Part shown: in pieces, positions 51,243-60,802 of the stretch
Position numbering within the stretch: the first letter of the stretch is position 1
How the letters are laid out: each line of letters starts with the position of its first letter
Source of the DNA: Mesotoga sp. Brook.08.105.5.1
GTDB lineage: Bacteria > Thermotogota > Thermotogae > Petrotogales > Kosmotogaceae
Assembly: GCF_002752635.1 (NCBI RefSeq)
Contig: NZ_AYTW01000014.1
Location: 1-60,815, forward strand
Reading direction: 5' to 3'
DNA: 60,815 bases
Notes under the pieces: generated by a model
The model's database searches: none
Told to the model about the DNA's origin: nothing
What the model saw: only the letters and a program-made list of their open reading frames with translations
Position numbers and translations under genes: made by a program

Positions 51243-53535
51243 TTCACAAGAGAGAGTTGTTGGCAGAAGAATCAAGAGGGTCGATGCCCTGGAGAAGGTC
51301 GATGGCCGGGCTAAATTCGCTGCCGATGTTTCTTTTGACAGACAGGTCTATTGTGCTCTGGTTATTGCGAAGAAAGCACACGGTATTCTCAAATCGATTG
51401 ACGCTTCAGCAGCCATAAGGCTCCCCGGTGTGGAAGGTGTCTTCACCTGGAAGGATATTCCCGGTGAGAATCAGCTAGGCGATGTGGTGAGGGATATGCC
51501 GTGTTTGGTCAGGGAAGGGGAAAAGGTCAGGTTCTACGGTGATGTTATAGCTGTGGTTGCCGCACAAAGCAAGAGAATTGCCGAAGAAGCCGCGGATCTA
51601 GTCAAAGTTGAGATTCAGGAATTGGAGCCGGTTTTGACAATAGAAGACGCTTTGAAGAATGAGATTCTGGTCCATGAGGATACGAACGTTGGTGTGTCGA
51701 AGAGGATAAGAAAGGGCAATGCCTCGAATTATATCGAGAACTCAGAACTCGTTTTTGAAGGGGAATTCTATGCCCATTATCAAGAGCAGGCTTATATGGA
51801 GCCTCAGGGAGTAATTGTGGTTCCGGATATCGACTACGGATTCACTGTTTACGGATCGATGCAGTGCCCTTACTATGTGCAGGGGGCAGTGTCACACGTT
51901 CTCGGTGTCCCGATGAGCAGGGTCAGAGTAATTCAGACTGAGACGGGCGGAGCGTTTGGAGGTAAGGAAGACGTTCCGTCTTACGTTGCTTCTTATGCGG
52001 CCGTAGCTGCATACAATTTAAGAAGACCTGCGAAGCTCATTTATTCAAGAGAGATCGATATTCAGACCACTTCTAAGCGCCATCCAGTTAAGTCTTATTA
52101 TAAAGTTGCGCTTGAAGGAAAGAAAATCAAGGCGATGCAGATTAAGGCTTATATGGATATGGGAGCTTATGCCACGCTCACACCAATCGTCATGTTTAGG
52201 ACGCTTGTGCATGCAGCCGGAGCTTACGAGATTGATAATGTGGACGTCGATGTTTGCGCCGTCTACACCAACAAGGTTCCGCCCGGAGCTTTCAGGGGTT
52301 TTGGATCGCCGCAGGTTCTCTTTGCAGTTGAAAGTATGGTTGATGATATAGCTTTTCAGATGGGGTTCGATCCCATGGAGTTCCGAGAAATCAACACGCT
52401 AAAGAGAGGATCGAGAACTTCTACAGATCATCTTCTGCTTAACAGTGTCGGAGCACCGGAGACTCTATCGAGAGTCAAGAAGGCTTCGAACTGGCAGAGA
52501 CTTGTGGCGGAGACAGAGCGGTTCAACAAGGAACACGATGATTTTAAGAGAGGTGTGGGAGTTTCTCACATCTTCTATGGAGTAAGTCTTGGCGCCGGTG
52601 GACAGGCTCTTGACAAGTCCGGTGCGCACGTTCTGATTAATAGAGACGGATCTGTAGAAGTAAGAATCGGTGGAACGGAAATGGGACAGGGCGCAAAAAC
52701 AGTAATCGCGATAATGGCTGCCGAAGAGCTGGGTCAGAGTATAGGAAAAATCCTTGTCCATCAGCCGGACACGGCCTTTGTCCCTGACAGTGGACCGACA
52801 GTGGCCTCCAGGACTACTATCTATTCAGGGAACGCGGTAAGAAGTGCCTGTATTGCATTGCGAGAGAAATTGGTTGGCGTATTCTGCGAAATAACGGGTG
52901 GCAGCCCCGCCGGTGTGAAGTTTGGAGGCAGCTCTGTTTATTATGAAGATGGAAAGAGAATGCGATTCGATGAAATAGTCGAAGAGGCCTACAAGAGAAA
53001 TGTCAAGTTGTTTGAGACAGGTTGGTATGAGACTCCCAAATTGAGTTTTGACATGGAAAACGGGATAGGCGAGGCTTACGTTACCTACTCTTATGCGAGT
53101 CAGGTTGTACAGGTTGAAGTCGATTTAGCAACGGGCTCAACCAAAGTTTTGAAGGCTTTCACAGCTCATGACGTGGGAAAGTCCGTAAATCCCGAAGGAG
53201 TTATTGGTCAAATACAAGGAGGATTCGCTCAGGGGATGGGGTACGCGATTTACGAGGATTTGAAGCAGAGAGATGGAAGGATCGTTTCAGATAATTTCAA
53301 CACTTACATTATTCCAACGGTCCACGAAATCCCTCATGAGTTGGTCATTGATGTCGTTGAAGAGCCCTTCCCAGAAGGGCCATATGGAGCCAAGGGGATA
53401 GGTGAGCCCTCACTTATGCCTGTTCCTGCAGCAGTTGCTAACGCTGTTTCTATGGCTATAGGAAGGCGAGTAAGGCAGGTACCGGTTACTCCTGAGTACG
53501 TGCTTCGACTAACTGAAAGTGATTTTTCTTCATAA
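51235..53535 (+). CDS. Molybdopterin-binding subunit, xanthine dehydrogenase type
   Basis: The 766-residue protein starts at the ATG at 51235 (GAGGAGG 6 bases upstream), inside the ade stop region. GGAFGGKED, PPGAFRGFGSPQ and GAKGIGEPS (with the catalytic Glu) are the molybdopterin and active-site signatures of the xanthine oxidase large-subunit family. In a purine context it would oxidise hypoxanthine or xanthine. The [2Fe-2S] and FAD subunits that usually accompany it are not in this window, and the carbon electron route is unknown. Confidence 0.85.
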   Translation: MSDSQERVVGRRIKRVDALEKVDGRAKFAADVSFDRQVYCALVIAKKAHGILKSIDASAAIRLPGVEGVFTWKDIPGENQLGDVVRDMPCLVREGEKVRFYGDVIAVVAAQSKRIAEEAADLVKVEIQELEPVLTIEDALKNEILVHEDTNVGVSKRIRKGNASNYIENSELVFEGEFYAHYQEQAYMEPQGVIVVPDIDYGFTVYGSMQCPYYVQGAVSHVLGVPMSRVRVIQTETGGAFGGKEDVPSYVASYAAVAAYNLRRPAKLIYSREIDIQTTSKRHPVKSYYKVALEGKKIKAMQIKAYMDMGAYATLTPIVMFRTLVHAAGAYEIDNVDVDVCAVYTNKVPPGAFRGFGSPQVLFAVESMVDDIAFQMGFDPMEFREINTLKRGSRTSTDHLLLNSVGAPETLSRVKKASNWQRLVAETERFNKEHDDFKRGVGVSHIFYGVSLGAGGQALDKSGAHVLINRDGSVEVRIGGTEMGQGAKTVIAIMAAEELGQSIGKILVHQPDTAFVPDSGPTVASRTTIYSGNAVRSACIALREKLVGVFCEITGGSPAGVKFGGSSVYYEDGKRMRFDEIVEEAYKRNVKLFETGWYETPKLSFDMENGIGEAYVTYSYASQVVQVEVDLATGSTKVLKAFTAHDVGKSVNPEGVIGQIQGGFAQGMGYAIYEDLKQRDGRIVSDNFNTYIIPTVHEIPHELVIDVVEEPFPEGPYGAKGIGEPSLMPVPAAVANAVSMAIGRRVRQVPVTPEYVLRLTESDFSS

Positions 53536-53565
53536 TACAGTAGTTAGTTAACAAGGAGGCTTATA

Positions 53566-54948
53566 ATGGCTAAGTTTGTTCTTGGTCCAACGTTTGAAGA
53601 AATGCTGCATCCAGAGAAGATCGACAGAAAAACGAGAGAGATCGCCTGGAAGATGAGAAAGGAAGATCCCCTGGATCCGATCAACCTGTTTAACATCTCA
53701 TGGAGAGACATTGAAAACAGGATCTACTACTTCGTACTTCCAAAAGAATTTACAGGAGTCGATGCAAATATTGTTGTCCTGTACGGAAAGGATTTTCCAA
53801 CAGGCAGCCACAAGGTGGGAGCGACTTATTCGATTTTGATGGAAAAGGTTTTGAGAGGCGAAGTGGATCCAACTTATCACACACTTGTCTGGCCGTCCAC
53901 GGGGAACTATGGAATCGGAGGCGCTTGGGTCGGATGCAGAATGAAATTCGATTCCGTGGTAATTCTGCCGGAAGAGATGTCCTCTGAGAGATTCGACATA
54001 ATTAGAGAGTATGGTGCGAGAGTTATAGCAACCCCCGGTTGTGAGTCGAACGTGAAGGAGATTTACGACAAAGCAAAGGAATTGAAGGCAGCCAATCCAG
54101 AAAAAGTGCGTGTTCTCAATCAGTTTGACGAGCTAGGAAATTACAGATTTCATTATTATGTGACAGGAAACACGATTCTGGAGATGATGGACGAGCTCAG
54201 GCTCGGTAACGGCAGGGTCTCCGCAGTTGTTGCAACCGTCGGTTCTGCCGGAACAATAGCTTGTGGAGACAGGATAAAAGAAGTGTATCCTGAGGTCAAA
54301 ATCGTTGCTGGTGAGCCTGTGCAGTGTCCGACTCTTTCGCTCAATGGTTATGGTGGCCACGACATTCAGGGAATCGGAGACAAACACGTGACCTGGATTC
54401 ACAATGTGATGAACAACGATGCCGTTGTCGCGCTTGACGACATCGAATGCAAAAAATTGCTCCAGGTTATGACCGATGGCGAGGGCAAGAGCTTCTTGAA
54501 GGAGTTTTTGAAGGAAGAAGATGTAGAGACAATGGCAGACATATTTGGTATCTCGGGAGTTGCAAATGTTGTCGGTGCGATAAAGATGGCGAAGTACTAC
54601 AAAATGACCGACAAAGATAACATCGTGACCATTGCTACAGACAACATGGATCGTTATCATTCTGTGATGGCGAACATGACGAAGACTTACGGTAGCCTCA
54701 CCAGGGATGAAGCAAAGCACAGGTTCGAATCGTTTGCCCTTGGAGCAAAGACGGACTGGATATTCGAAGGGACAATGGAGAACCGCATGAGATGGCACAA
54801 TTTGAAGTATTATACCTGGGTTGAACAACAGGGGAGGACAGTTGACGAACTCAACAGCACGATGTCTCAAGATTTCTGGAAGGCTGAAAGTGAAAAGATT
54901 GGTGAGATCGACAGGCTCCTCCTAGACTACCGCGAAAGAACCACATAG
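53566..54948 (+). CDS. PLP-dependent fold-type II enzyme (cysteine synthase-like)
   Basis: The 460-residue protein has the PLP lysine motif TGSHKVGATYS (Lys83), STGNYGIGGAWVGCRM and the phosphate-binding VATVGSAGT loop (about 224-232). Length and C-terminal part differ from cysteine synthase and tryptophan synthase beta. It lies 30 bases after the molybdopterin gene with its own AAGGAGG, so it may break down or deaminate a purine-derived amino compound (diaminopropionate-type lyases do so in other purine clusters). That link is inference. Confidence 0.65.
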   Translation: MAKFVLGPTFEEMLHPEKIDRKTREIAWKMRKEDPLDPINLFNISWRDIENRIYYFVLPKEFTGVDANIVVLYGKDFPTGSHKVGATYSILMEKVLRGEVDPTYHTLVWPSTGNYGIGGAWVGCRMKFDSVVILPEEMSSERFDIIREYGARVIATPGCESNVKEIYDKAKELKAANPEKVRVLNQFDELGNYRFHYYVTGNTILEMMDELRLGNGRVSAVVATVGSAGTIACGDRIKEVYPEVKIVAGEPVQCPTLSLNGYGGHDIQGIGDKHVTWIHNVMNNDAVVALDDIECKKLLQVMTDGEGKSFLKEFLKEEDVETMADIFGISGVANVVGAIKMAKYYKMTDKDNIVTIATDNMDRYHSVMANMTKTYGSLTRDEAKHRFESFALGAKTDWIFEGTMENRMRWHNLKYYTWVEQQGRTVDELNSTMSQDFWKAESEKIGEIDRLLLDYRERTT

Positions 54949-54970
54949 TCTAGAAGAGTAATTCTATGTT

Positions 54971-54998
54971 TTGTTTTTTGTAAGCTTTGTAGTACAAT
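54971..54998 (+). promoter_or_regulatory. Promoter of the sugar ABC transporter operon
   Basis: TTGTTT (54971-54976) and TACAAT (54993-54998) are spaced 16 bases. Transcription would start near 55005, so the large hairpin at 55018-55062 would be in the 5' leader of the operon. Confidence 0.45.
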
Positions 54999-55017
54999 GA
55001 AAACATGGTGGTACTGA

Positions 55018-55062
55018 CAAAGAGAAAACCGCCCTGATCAAAACTAGGCGGTTTTCTCTTTG
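55018..55062 (+). terminator. Very stable hairpin before the sugar-binding gene
   Basis: CAAAGAGAAAACCGCC (55018-55033) and GGCGGTTTTCTCTTTG (55047-55062) form a perfect 16-bp stem with a 13-base loop. It may be a bidirectional terminator for the PLP gene, or, since the candidate promoter lies just upstream, a leader structure or attenuator of the transporter operon. The U-run after the stem is short. Confidence 0.6.
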
Positions 55063-55119
55063 TTGGTCTGAGCAGTTGCTTTGGCTTAAGTTCCTAACTC
55101 AATTCTGGAGGTGGTTCTT

Positions 55120-56430
55120 TTGAGAAAGCTTCTTCTTCTGTCGATTGTGCTGATCTTCTCACTCGCACTTTCTGCAACAACAATCCAGTTCTGGCATGCA
55201 ATGGGTGGCTGGAGAATTGACTTTCTGCAGTCTCAGGCAGATGCATTTATGAAATTGCACCCTGACATCAAGGTTGAAGTGCAGTACACTGGAAGCTACA
55301 GAGACACTCTGAACAAGATGATCGCCGGTGTTCAGGCAGGAACGGCTCCTCATGTAGTTCAGGTCTTCGAAATTGGTACTCAGATGATGATTGATGGGGA
55401 GGTCGCAATTCCAATCGAAGAGATGATGGAGGCCGATCCGTCCTTTGACATCGGGAAGTTCATGCCTCAGGTGCTGAACTATTACAGAGTGAACGGCAAG
55501 CTTTATTCTATGCCCTTCAACTCTTCTAATGCCATCGTATTTTATAACAAAACGCTTTTTGAGAAAGCAGGCTTGAATCCCAACGATCCACCAACGACTT
55601 TCGAGAGCTTCATCGATGTGGCGCGAAAGCTAACTGTGAAGGATGCCTCGGGGAATGTTGAGCAGGCAGGCTTTACTGTATCTTTGAATTCCTGGTTCTT
55701 TGAACAGCTTATGGCAGCTCAAGATGCTCCGCTTATCAATCAGAACAATGGTAGAACGGGGAGACCTACTGCAGCTGTGTTTAACACGCCAGAGGGTCTT
55801 GCGATTTTTGAATGGTGGAATGCCATGTCCCAAGAAGGCACCATGATTAACACGAAATTTGAGGATTGGACTGCAGCAAGAAACCTGTTCATTTCTCAGA
55901 AAGCCGCAATGCTCATGACTTCAACTTCAGATGTAGCTCTTATGATGGAATCTGCAAAGGCAAACGGATTTGAACTTGGCAGTGTTTTCTTGCCTAGACC
56001 GGCAGACTCAAAGGCCGGAGGAGCGATTATCGGCGGAGGAAGTCTGTGGTTGATTGATGGCCATCCTGAAGCAGAAACAAGGGCAGCATGGGAATTCATA
56101 AAATTCATGGCCGGAACAGAGCAGCAGATTGAGTGGCACAAGGCGACCGGCTACTTCCCAGTCAGGAAAGACTCGGTTGAAAAGCTTGTTGCAAGTGGTT
56201 ACTACGGTGATTATCCCGATCACCTAACGGCGTTACTGCAGCTGCTGCTTTCAGTGCAAAGCTACAATACAAACGGTGCAATAACTGGCGCTTTTCCTGA
56301 GATCAGGACGGTTGTGACCACTGCCATCGAGAAGATGATTGCAGGGGAAATGACACCTGCACAGGCGCTAAAATATGCCGAGGACGGTGCAACAAAGGCA
56401 ATTCGCGATTATAACGAAGCTAACTACTGA
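55120..56430 (+). CDS. Sugar or glycerol-phosphate-type ABC binding protein
   Basis: The 436-residue protein starts at a TTG with GGAGGTGG upstream. A signal peptide without lipobox (RKLLLLSIVLIFSLALSATT) is followed by TIQFWHAMGG, YTGSYRDTLNKMIAGVQAGTAPHVVQVFE and SMPFNSSNAIVFYNKTLFEKAGL, all features of the UgpB/MalE-like solute-binding family; UgpB binds glycerol-3-phosphate or related compounds. It heads a three-gene transporter set without an ATPase gene, which suggests a shared MsmK-type ATPase from elsewhere. Confidence 0.85.
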   Translation: MRKLLLLSIVLIFSLALSATTIQFWHAMGGWRIDFLQSQADAFMKLHPDIKVEVQYTGSYRDTLNKMIAGVQAGTAPHVVQVFEIGTQMMIDGEVAIPIEEMMEADPSFDIGKFMPQVLNYYRVNGKLYSMPFNSSNAIVFYNKTLFEKAGLNPNDPPTTFESFIDVARKLTVKDASGNVEQAGFTVSLNSWFFEQLMAAQDAPLINQNNGRTGRPTAAVFNTPEGLAIFEWWNAMSQEGTMINTKFEDWTAARNLFISQKAAMLMTSTSDVALMMESAKANGFELGSVFLPRPADSKAGGAIIGGGSLWLIDGHPEAETRAAWEFIKFMAGTEQQIEWHKATGYFPVRKDSVEKLVASGYYGDYPDHLTALLQLLLSVQSYNTNGAITGAFPEIRTVVTTAIEKMIAGEMTPAQALKYAEDGATKAIRDYNEANY

Positions 56431-56445
56431 TACTTTTCTTTAGTT

Positions 56446-56468
56446 GGAGCGGGCTGACTGCCCGCTCC
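56446..56468 (+). terminator. Hairpin between binding-protein and permease genes
   Basis: GGAGCGGGC (56446-56454) and GCCCGCTCC (56460-56468) form a perfect 9-bp stem with loop TGACT, 15 bases after the binding-protein stop. As in the Liv operon, this likely gives higher expression of the binding protein than the permeases. Confidence 0.65.
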
Positions 56469-56489
56469 GCTTAATGCTGGAGGTGTAGA

Positions 56490-57356
56490 ATGCGAAAGTG
56501 GTTACCATACCTTCTGCTGGTACCTACCTTTCTAGTTATTGTTTTATTCATTTATTATCCTGCAGTAGAAGCATTCAGGATGAGTCTCTACAGAGTCTCC
56601 ACCTTTGGCAACAAAACAACATTTGTGGGAATTCAGAATTACATAAACCTTTTCAACAATGAGCAGTATCTTTCCTCAGTGAAGCTAACGGTGGTCTATG
56701 TTGGGCTTTCTGTAACACTATCTGTATTCCTCGGCTTCATAATTGCTATGCTCCTTACTCAAAACGTCCCGGGGACGAAGCTTTACAGAACCTTTCTCTT
56801 TGCGCCTTATGCTGTTTCTCCGGCGATTGCCGGCACACTGTGGACCTTCCTTCTCAACCCGGTTGTTGGTCATGTCAACTATGTGTTCATGAAGCTTTTC
56901 GGAATTCAGGTCGAATGGTTGACTTCGAAACCGTATGCATTCTATGCCTTGCTCTTCGCCACTGTCTGGAAGATACTGCCTTTCAATATGATATTCTATA
57001 TCGCGAGTATTCAAAACGTCTCGGGAGACCTTCTCGAAGCTGCAACTCTTGATGGGGCAGGGGTGATGAAAAAAACCTGGAGAATCATCTTCCCCATGGT
57101 TTCTCCGATAACTTTCTATCTGGTAATTATGAATATTGTTAGTACGATGTTTTCCTCATTTGCAATAGTAGACGTGATGACAAGAGGAGGTCCTGCAGGG
57201 TACACGACAAACATGATTTATAGGCTATATCTGGATGCCTTCACTTTCCAGAAAAGAGGACCTGCCTCGGCTCAGAGCGTAATAATGTTCATGATTATGG
57301 TAGTTGTTACTATCATCTACTTTGCCGTTGCAGAAAGGCGAGTTCACTACCAATGA
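56490..57356 (+). CDS. Sugar ABC permease (UgpA/MalF-like)
   Basis: The 288-residue permease has about six helices and the EAA loop EAATLDGAGVMKKTWRIIFPMVSP. PTFLVIVLFIYYPAVEAFRMSLY near the N-terminus is typical of UgpA/MalF-type permeases. GGAGGTG lies before the ATG. It is followed by the second permease after 9 bases. Confidence 0.9.
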   Translation: MRKWLPYLLLVPTFLVIVLFIYYPAVEAFRMSLYRVSTFGNKTTFVGIQNYINLFNNEQYLSSVKLTVVYVGLSVTLSVFLGFIIAMLLTQNVPGTKLYRTFLFAPYAVSPAIAGTLWTFLLNPVVGHVNYVFMKLFGIQVEWLTSKPYAFYALLFATVWKILPFNMIFYIASIQNVSGDLLEAATLDGAGVMKKTWRIIFPMVSPITFYLVIMNIVSTMFSSFAIVDVMTRGGPAGYTTNMIYRLYLDAFTFQKRGPASAQSVIMFMIMVVVTIIYFAVAERRVHYQ

Positions 57357-57365
57357 GGTGCGGCT

Positions 57366-58205
57366 ATGAAGAAGTCTACTAGGAAACTACTGAATACAGT
57401 GATTATTGAAGTCGTGCTGATTTCGGTCTCTTTCATTTTCATCATGCCGGTGATCTTGGCTATTACAATGAGCCTTCAGCCGCCTCAAAGTGTCTTTTCC
57501 TTTCCTCCGAAGTTTTTCCCGACTGCGTTTTATTTCAAGAACTACTTTGATGCTTTCAAGACAGTTCCTTTTGCACGCCTTCTTCTGAACAGCGCAATCG
57601 TGTCAACAGCGATTACTCTTGGCAAGCTCGTAACGGGAACGCTTGCGGGATACGCCTTTTCAAACTTTAGGTTCACCGGAAGAGGACTGGCCTTCGGTTT
57701 TCTGTTTGCAACGCTGTTCCTGCCGGCAGAGACGATAATGATAGTTCCTCTCTTCTCGCTTATGAACAGATTTGGATGGGTGAATACATATTGGGCCCTT
57801 ACTATTCCGTTTATGGCCAGCGCAACAAACACTTTTCTGATGAGACAGCAGTTCATGACGATTCCCCTATCTCTGGAGGATGCTGCAAGAATCGATGGAG
57901 CCGGACCTATCAAGTATTTCTTGAAGATTCTTCTGCCTCTTTCTAAATCGGTTATTGCGGGCTCGGCAATCATAAACTTTGTTTATTCTTGGAACATATA
58001 TCTGTGGCCCCTAATAGTTACGATGGAAGATAAGATGAAGACAGTCCAGATCGGAGTCAAGATGCTAATTGATGCCGAATCTGCGAACAATTGGGGTATT
58101 ATTATGGCCGGCACGATGGTTGCTGTGATTCCCACATTACTGGTCTTCTTCTTGCTGCAGAACCTCTTTGTGAAAAGCCTTGTCGGCACAGGCATAAAGG
58201 AATAA
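57366..58205 (+). CDS. Sugar ABC permease (UgpE/MalG-like)
   Basis: The 279-residue permease has six helices and the EAA loop EDAARIDGAGPIKYFLKILLPLSK. The segment SLQPPQSVFSFPPKFFPTAFYFKNY near residues 38-62 is typical of UgpE/MalG. The C-terminus is LFVKSLVGTGIKE. The operon seems to end here; the gap to 58383 holds no gene. Confidence 0.9.
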   Translation: MKKSTRKLLNTVIIEVVLISVSFIFIMPVILAITMSLQPPQSVFSFPPKFFPTAFYFKNYFDAFKTVPFARLLLNSAIVSTAITLGKLVTGTLAGYAFSNFRFTGRGLAFGFLFATLFLPAETIMIVPLFSLMNRFGWVNTYWALTIPFMASATNTFLMRQQFMTIPLSLEDAARIDGAGPIKYFLKILLPLSKSVIAGSAIINFVYSWNIYLWPLIVTMEDKMKTVQIGVKMLIDAESANNWGIIMAGTMVAVIPTLLVFFLLQNLFVKSLVGTGIKE

Positions 58206-58383
58206 GTCGACCAGGAGCGCGTAAGATAAGCAAGAAAAAACATATAAAGTTCCGTGTTATATCAACTTCTTCAGGGAGAAGAGAGAAACGATAGATCTCT
58301 TGACATCTTCTGCAGCAGAACAAAACAGTGCTTCATGCAAAGCGACAAAGCGAGACCTCTCTTGGTTATTCCTCTTTCAGGGT

Positions 58384-60222
58384 CTAGTCTTCTTTGGCGC
58401 TTTTTGCGCCAGTCAGATTCGATATCGAGTCGTTGAGTATGAAATACTTCGACGCAGCTATCTGCTGTATGGAATCTTTATATCCGTCCAGGCAACTGAA
58501 AGGAACTATCTCTATACCGCTCTTCCTGTCAATTGCTTTGCTGTTCTTAAGTATTCCATCGCTTGACATTATGAAGACCCTATTATCGTCTATGAATGAT
58601 CCCTCGGGGATGTAATGGGTAAGAGCGGCGAACCCAAACGAGATGTTTAGTAGATCCCTTCCAAACAGAATCCCATTTCGTTCCACTATTCCCATAAGAT
58701 TGAGAAGTGTCGGGAACAGATCAATCTGTCCTCCTACTGTTGAGCTAGTTACCTGGATTTCGGAACCGGGTATGTGAAAGATCAGAGGTATGTTCATAGC
58801 CTGTGTGAAATCGTATTCTGTTTTCAAGAGTTCGGTAAGTATGTCCTTGTTTTCCTTGTTGAACGGGTATAGACCCGCATGATCACCGTAAAGGACGATC
58901 ACGGAATCCTCGTAGAGACCTGATTCTTTCAGCCCCTCAACGAAATGACCGAGCGCTTCATCCACGTAATGAACGGACTGAATATAGTTGCCAAAAAGCG
59001 TGCCTTCATGTTCGGGCAGCAAATTCAGTCCCCTCAGTTCTTCTGGCATATCGTATGGATTATGGCTTGTAAGCGTTACTATGAAGGCAAAGAACGGTTC
59101 CTCAAGAAGCCCTAGATGCTCCAGAGTTTGTCTGAAAAGAGAGGAATCACTAAGCCCAAATCCGATGATCTCGTCGCTTTCCATGTCTTCAAGGCTTACG
59201 AAATCCGAAAACCCTAATGAAGGGTAGATATTCTCTCTGTTCCAGAACCATCCGTTGTTTCCATGAAATGCAACTGTATGATATCCTTTTGATTTCATTA
59301 GTGAAGGCAAAGCATAGAAGCTGTTGCTTTCTCTTGTCTGATAAACGGAAACCTCCCCAAGAGCGTGCATTGAGTTGAGCACAACAAACTCGCAGTCAGA
59401 TGTATTGCCAGCACCTATTTGCTGATAGATCTCCTTGAAGTAAATCGAATCACGTGAGACAATCTTATTTATATTAGGAGTTACTTCCTGCCCATTGTAC
59501 TCAAAACCCACCAAGAAGTCCTGAAATGACTCTAGTTGAATCATGATGACGTTCCTATCCTTTGCAACGGAGAAGTATTTTCCCTTATCGGCCATCTTGT
59601 TGATATAGCCTTCGTAAGAGACCCTTTCATCAACTTCTATTCCTCTATCAACTCCTGGAATCGCTCTTACCAGGTCGAACATGTGATAGGCAAACACCCC
59701 ATATCTGTTGAAGACAAAATAAGGCTGCAAAGCCTCTGACGAGAAAGGGATGAGCAGACTAATGAGCAGAATTATCGTCACAAGAGTATCTGGATACCCC
59801 GGTTTTCTTACTGTTCCTTCCGAGGCTCTCAAAGTCTTCTTTCTTAGATACAGTCCTGTTGGAATCAAGTCGACAATGAAGATAAAGCTAATAGGATTAA
59901 GGACATACATAATGCTTTCTCTTACGGCTCCAACATGGCCTACATGAATGAGCTCCTTAACTGAAGGTAGAAATCCGAAATACTGGAAGTATATGAAATC
60001 TACGAATAGTATACACGAGATTATGCAGTAGAGCAGGAAGAACTTTCCCCTGAAAACAATCCAGAAAAGCAGCATCAAGAACGACATCCATGCTAGTGTT
60101 CCAAGCAATATCGATGCTCTTGCAAGCTCTGCAGTATAACCGTAAAATATCAACGATTTTATTATTATCAGGACGACCATAACGGTAATTGTTTTGGTTG
60201 TCCATTGATGAATCCTTTTCAT
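58384..60222 (-). CDS. LtaS-like phosphoglycerol transferase (sulfatase fold)
   Basis: The 612-residue protein has about five N-terminal helices (to about 165) and an extracellular sulfatase-fold domain. The metal Glu in MIQLESFQ, the nucleophile Thr274 in GNTSDCEF, and GDHAGLY near residue 450 match the lipoteichoic acid synthase family. LtaS polymerises glycerol phosphate onto membrane lipids in Gram-positives; in a diderm it more likely adds phosphoglycerol to periplasmic glycans or lipids. It starts 128 bases from a divergent gene and ends convergent with the transporter operon. Confidence 0.85.
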   Translation of the reverse strand: MKRIHQWTTKTITVMVVLIIIKSLIFYGYTAELARASILLGTLAWMSFLMLLFWIVFRGKFFLLYCIISCILFVDFIYFQYFGFLPSVKELIHVGHVGAVRESIMYVLNPISFIFIVDLIPTGLYLRKKTLRASEGTVRKPGYPDTLVTIILLISLLIPFSSEALQPYFVFNRYGVFAYHMFDLVRAIPGVDRGIEVDERVSYEGYINKMADKGKYFSVAKDRNVIMIQLESFQDFLVGFEYNGQEVTPNINKIVSRDSIYFKEIYQQIGAGNTSDCEFVVLNSMHALGEVSVYQTRESNSFYALPSLMKSKGYHTVAFHGNNGWFWNRENIYPSLGFSDFVSLEDMESDEIIGFGLSDSSLFRQTLEHLGLLEEPFFAFIVTLTSHNPYDMPEELRGLNLLPEHEGTLFGNYIQSVHYVDEALGHFVEGLKESGLYEDSVIVLYGDHAGLYPFNKENKDILTELLKTEYDFTQAMNIPLIFHIPGSEIQVTSSTVGGQIDLFPTLLNLMGIVERNGILFGRDLLNISFGFAALTHYIPEGSFIDDNRVFIMSSDGILKNSKAIDRKSGIEIVPFSCLDGYKDSIQQIAASKYFILNDSISNLTGAKSAKED

Positions 60223-60262
60223 GCGAATCGCATCCTAAACTACGATTTTTCCGGCCAGTAGA

Positions 60263-60291
60263 ATTATACTAATTTACGCCGAAACGTTCAA
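60263..60291 (-). promoter_or_regulatory. Promoter of the LtaS-like gene
   Basis: On the minus strand TTGAAC (60291-60286) and TATAAT (60268-60263) are spaced by 17 bases, a good sigma-70-type promoter 41 bases before the start codon. Confidence 0.65.
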
Positions 60292-60349
60292 TGCGTAATA
60301 GGTTGATGGCACAGAGTTGCATGAGCAAAAAGCTGGAGGATGATTATAG

Positions 60350-60802
60350 ATGTGTGACGAATTACGTTTCTTCACAGATGGATTTGACTCGGAAAGCCCC
60401 TATTCTTCAGTGAAGGAGAATAGAGAACTCGAACTTGTCTTCGGGTTATATGATGGCAGGACAATTCTTGAGAAAATCTGTGGTCTAGATGAATCTAGTC
60501 CGCTTTTTGATGAGATTTTGCGGGCAGGTGAAGACATTGACAGATTGTCCTCAGTTCTTGGTGTGAAGGATCTTTCCTCTATCATCCTCAGCGCGCATTC
60601 TAGGAGAGAAGTCGACTTTGCGTTTCGCTCAGAGGTTCTTGACAAGGGCAGGTATTATCTGGGTCATGCGGAAAGGAGCGATGAAAGTCTCGTTTCGGTA
60701 GTGTTCGTGGAGCTCGAGCACTATTTGACAAGATACAAGAACCGGGAACGCCTATTCGATAAGGTGAGTAGCCCAGGGGGATTTCACCCCCAGAGTATGT
60801 AA
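60350..60802 (+). CDS. Hypothetical protein, probably cut by an inserted element
   Basis: The frame has 150 residues and starts at an ATG with GGAGG 10 bases upstream. An acidic, helical sequence runs to LTRYKNRERLFDK (about 138), then a short unrelated tail (SSPGGFHPQSM). The tail is encoded by the sequence that begins the element remnant at 60764, so the real protein is longer and interrupted. It could be the N-terminal domain of a signal protein, but no domain is recognised. Codon use is like its neighbours. Confidence 0.5.
   Translation: MCDELRFFTDGFDSESPYSSVKENRELELVFGLYDGRTILEKICGLDESSPLFDEILRAGEDIDRLSSVLGVKDLSSIILSAHSRREVDFAFRSEVLDKGRYYLGHAERSDESLVSVVFVELEHYLTRYKNRERLFDKVSSPGGFHPQSM

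Noticed and set aside
54133-54870. Antisense frame of 245 codons under the PLP enzyme
   Set aside because: Shadow of the opposite strand; the plus-strand gene has full family motifs and a ribosome site.
55018-55062. Inverted repeat as a transposon end
   Set aside because: The 16-bp stem with a short loop between two operons fits a terminator or leader hairpin, and no element is flanked by it.
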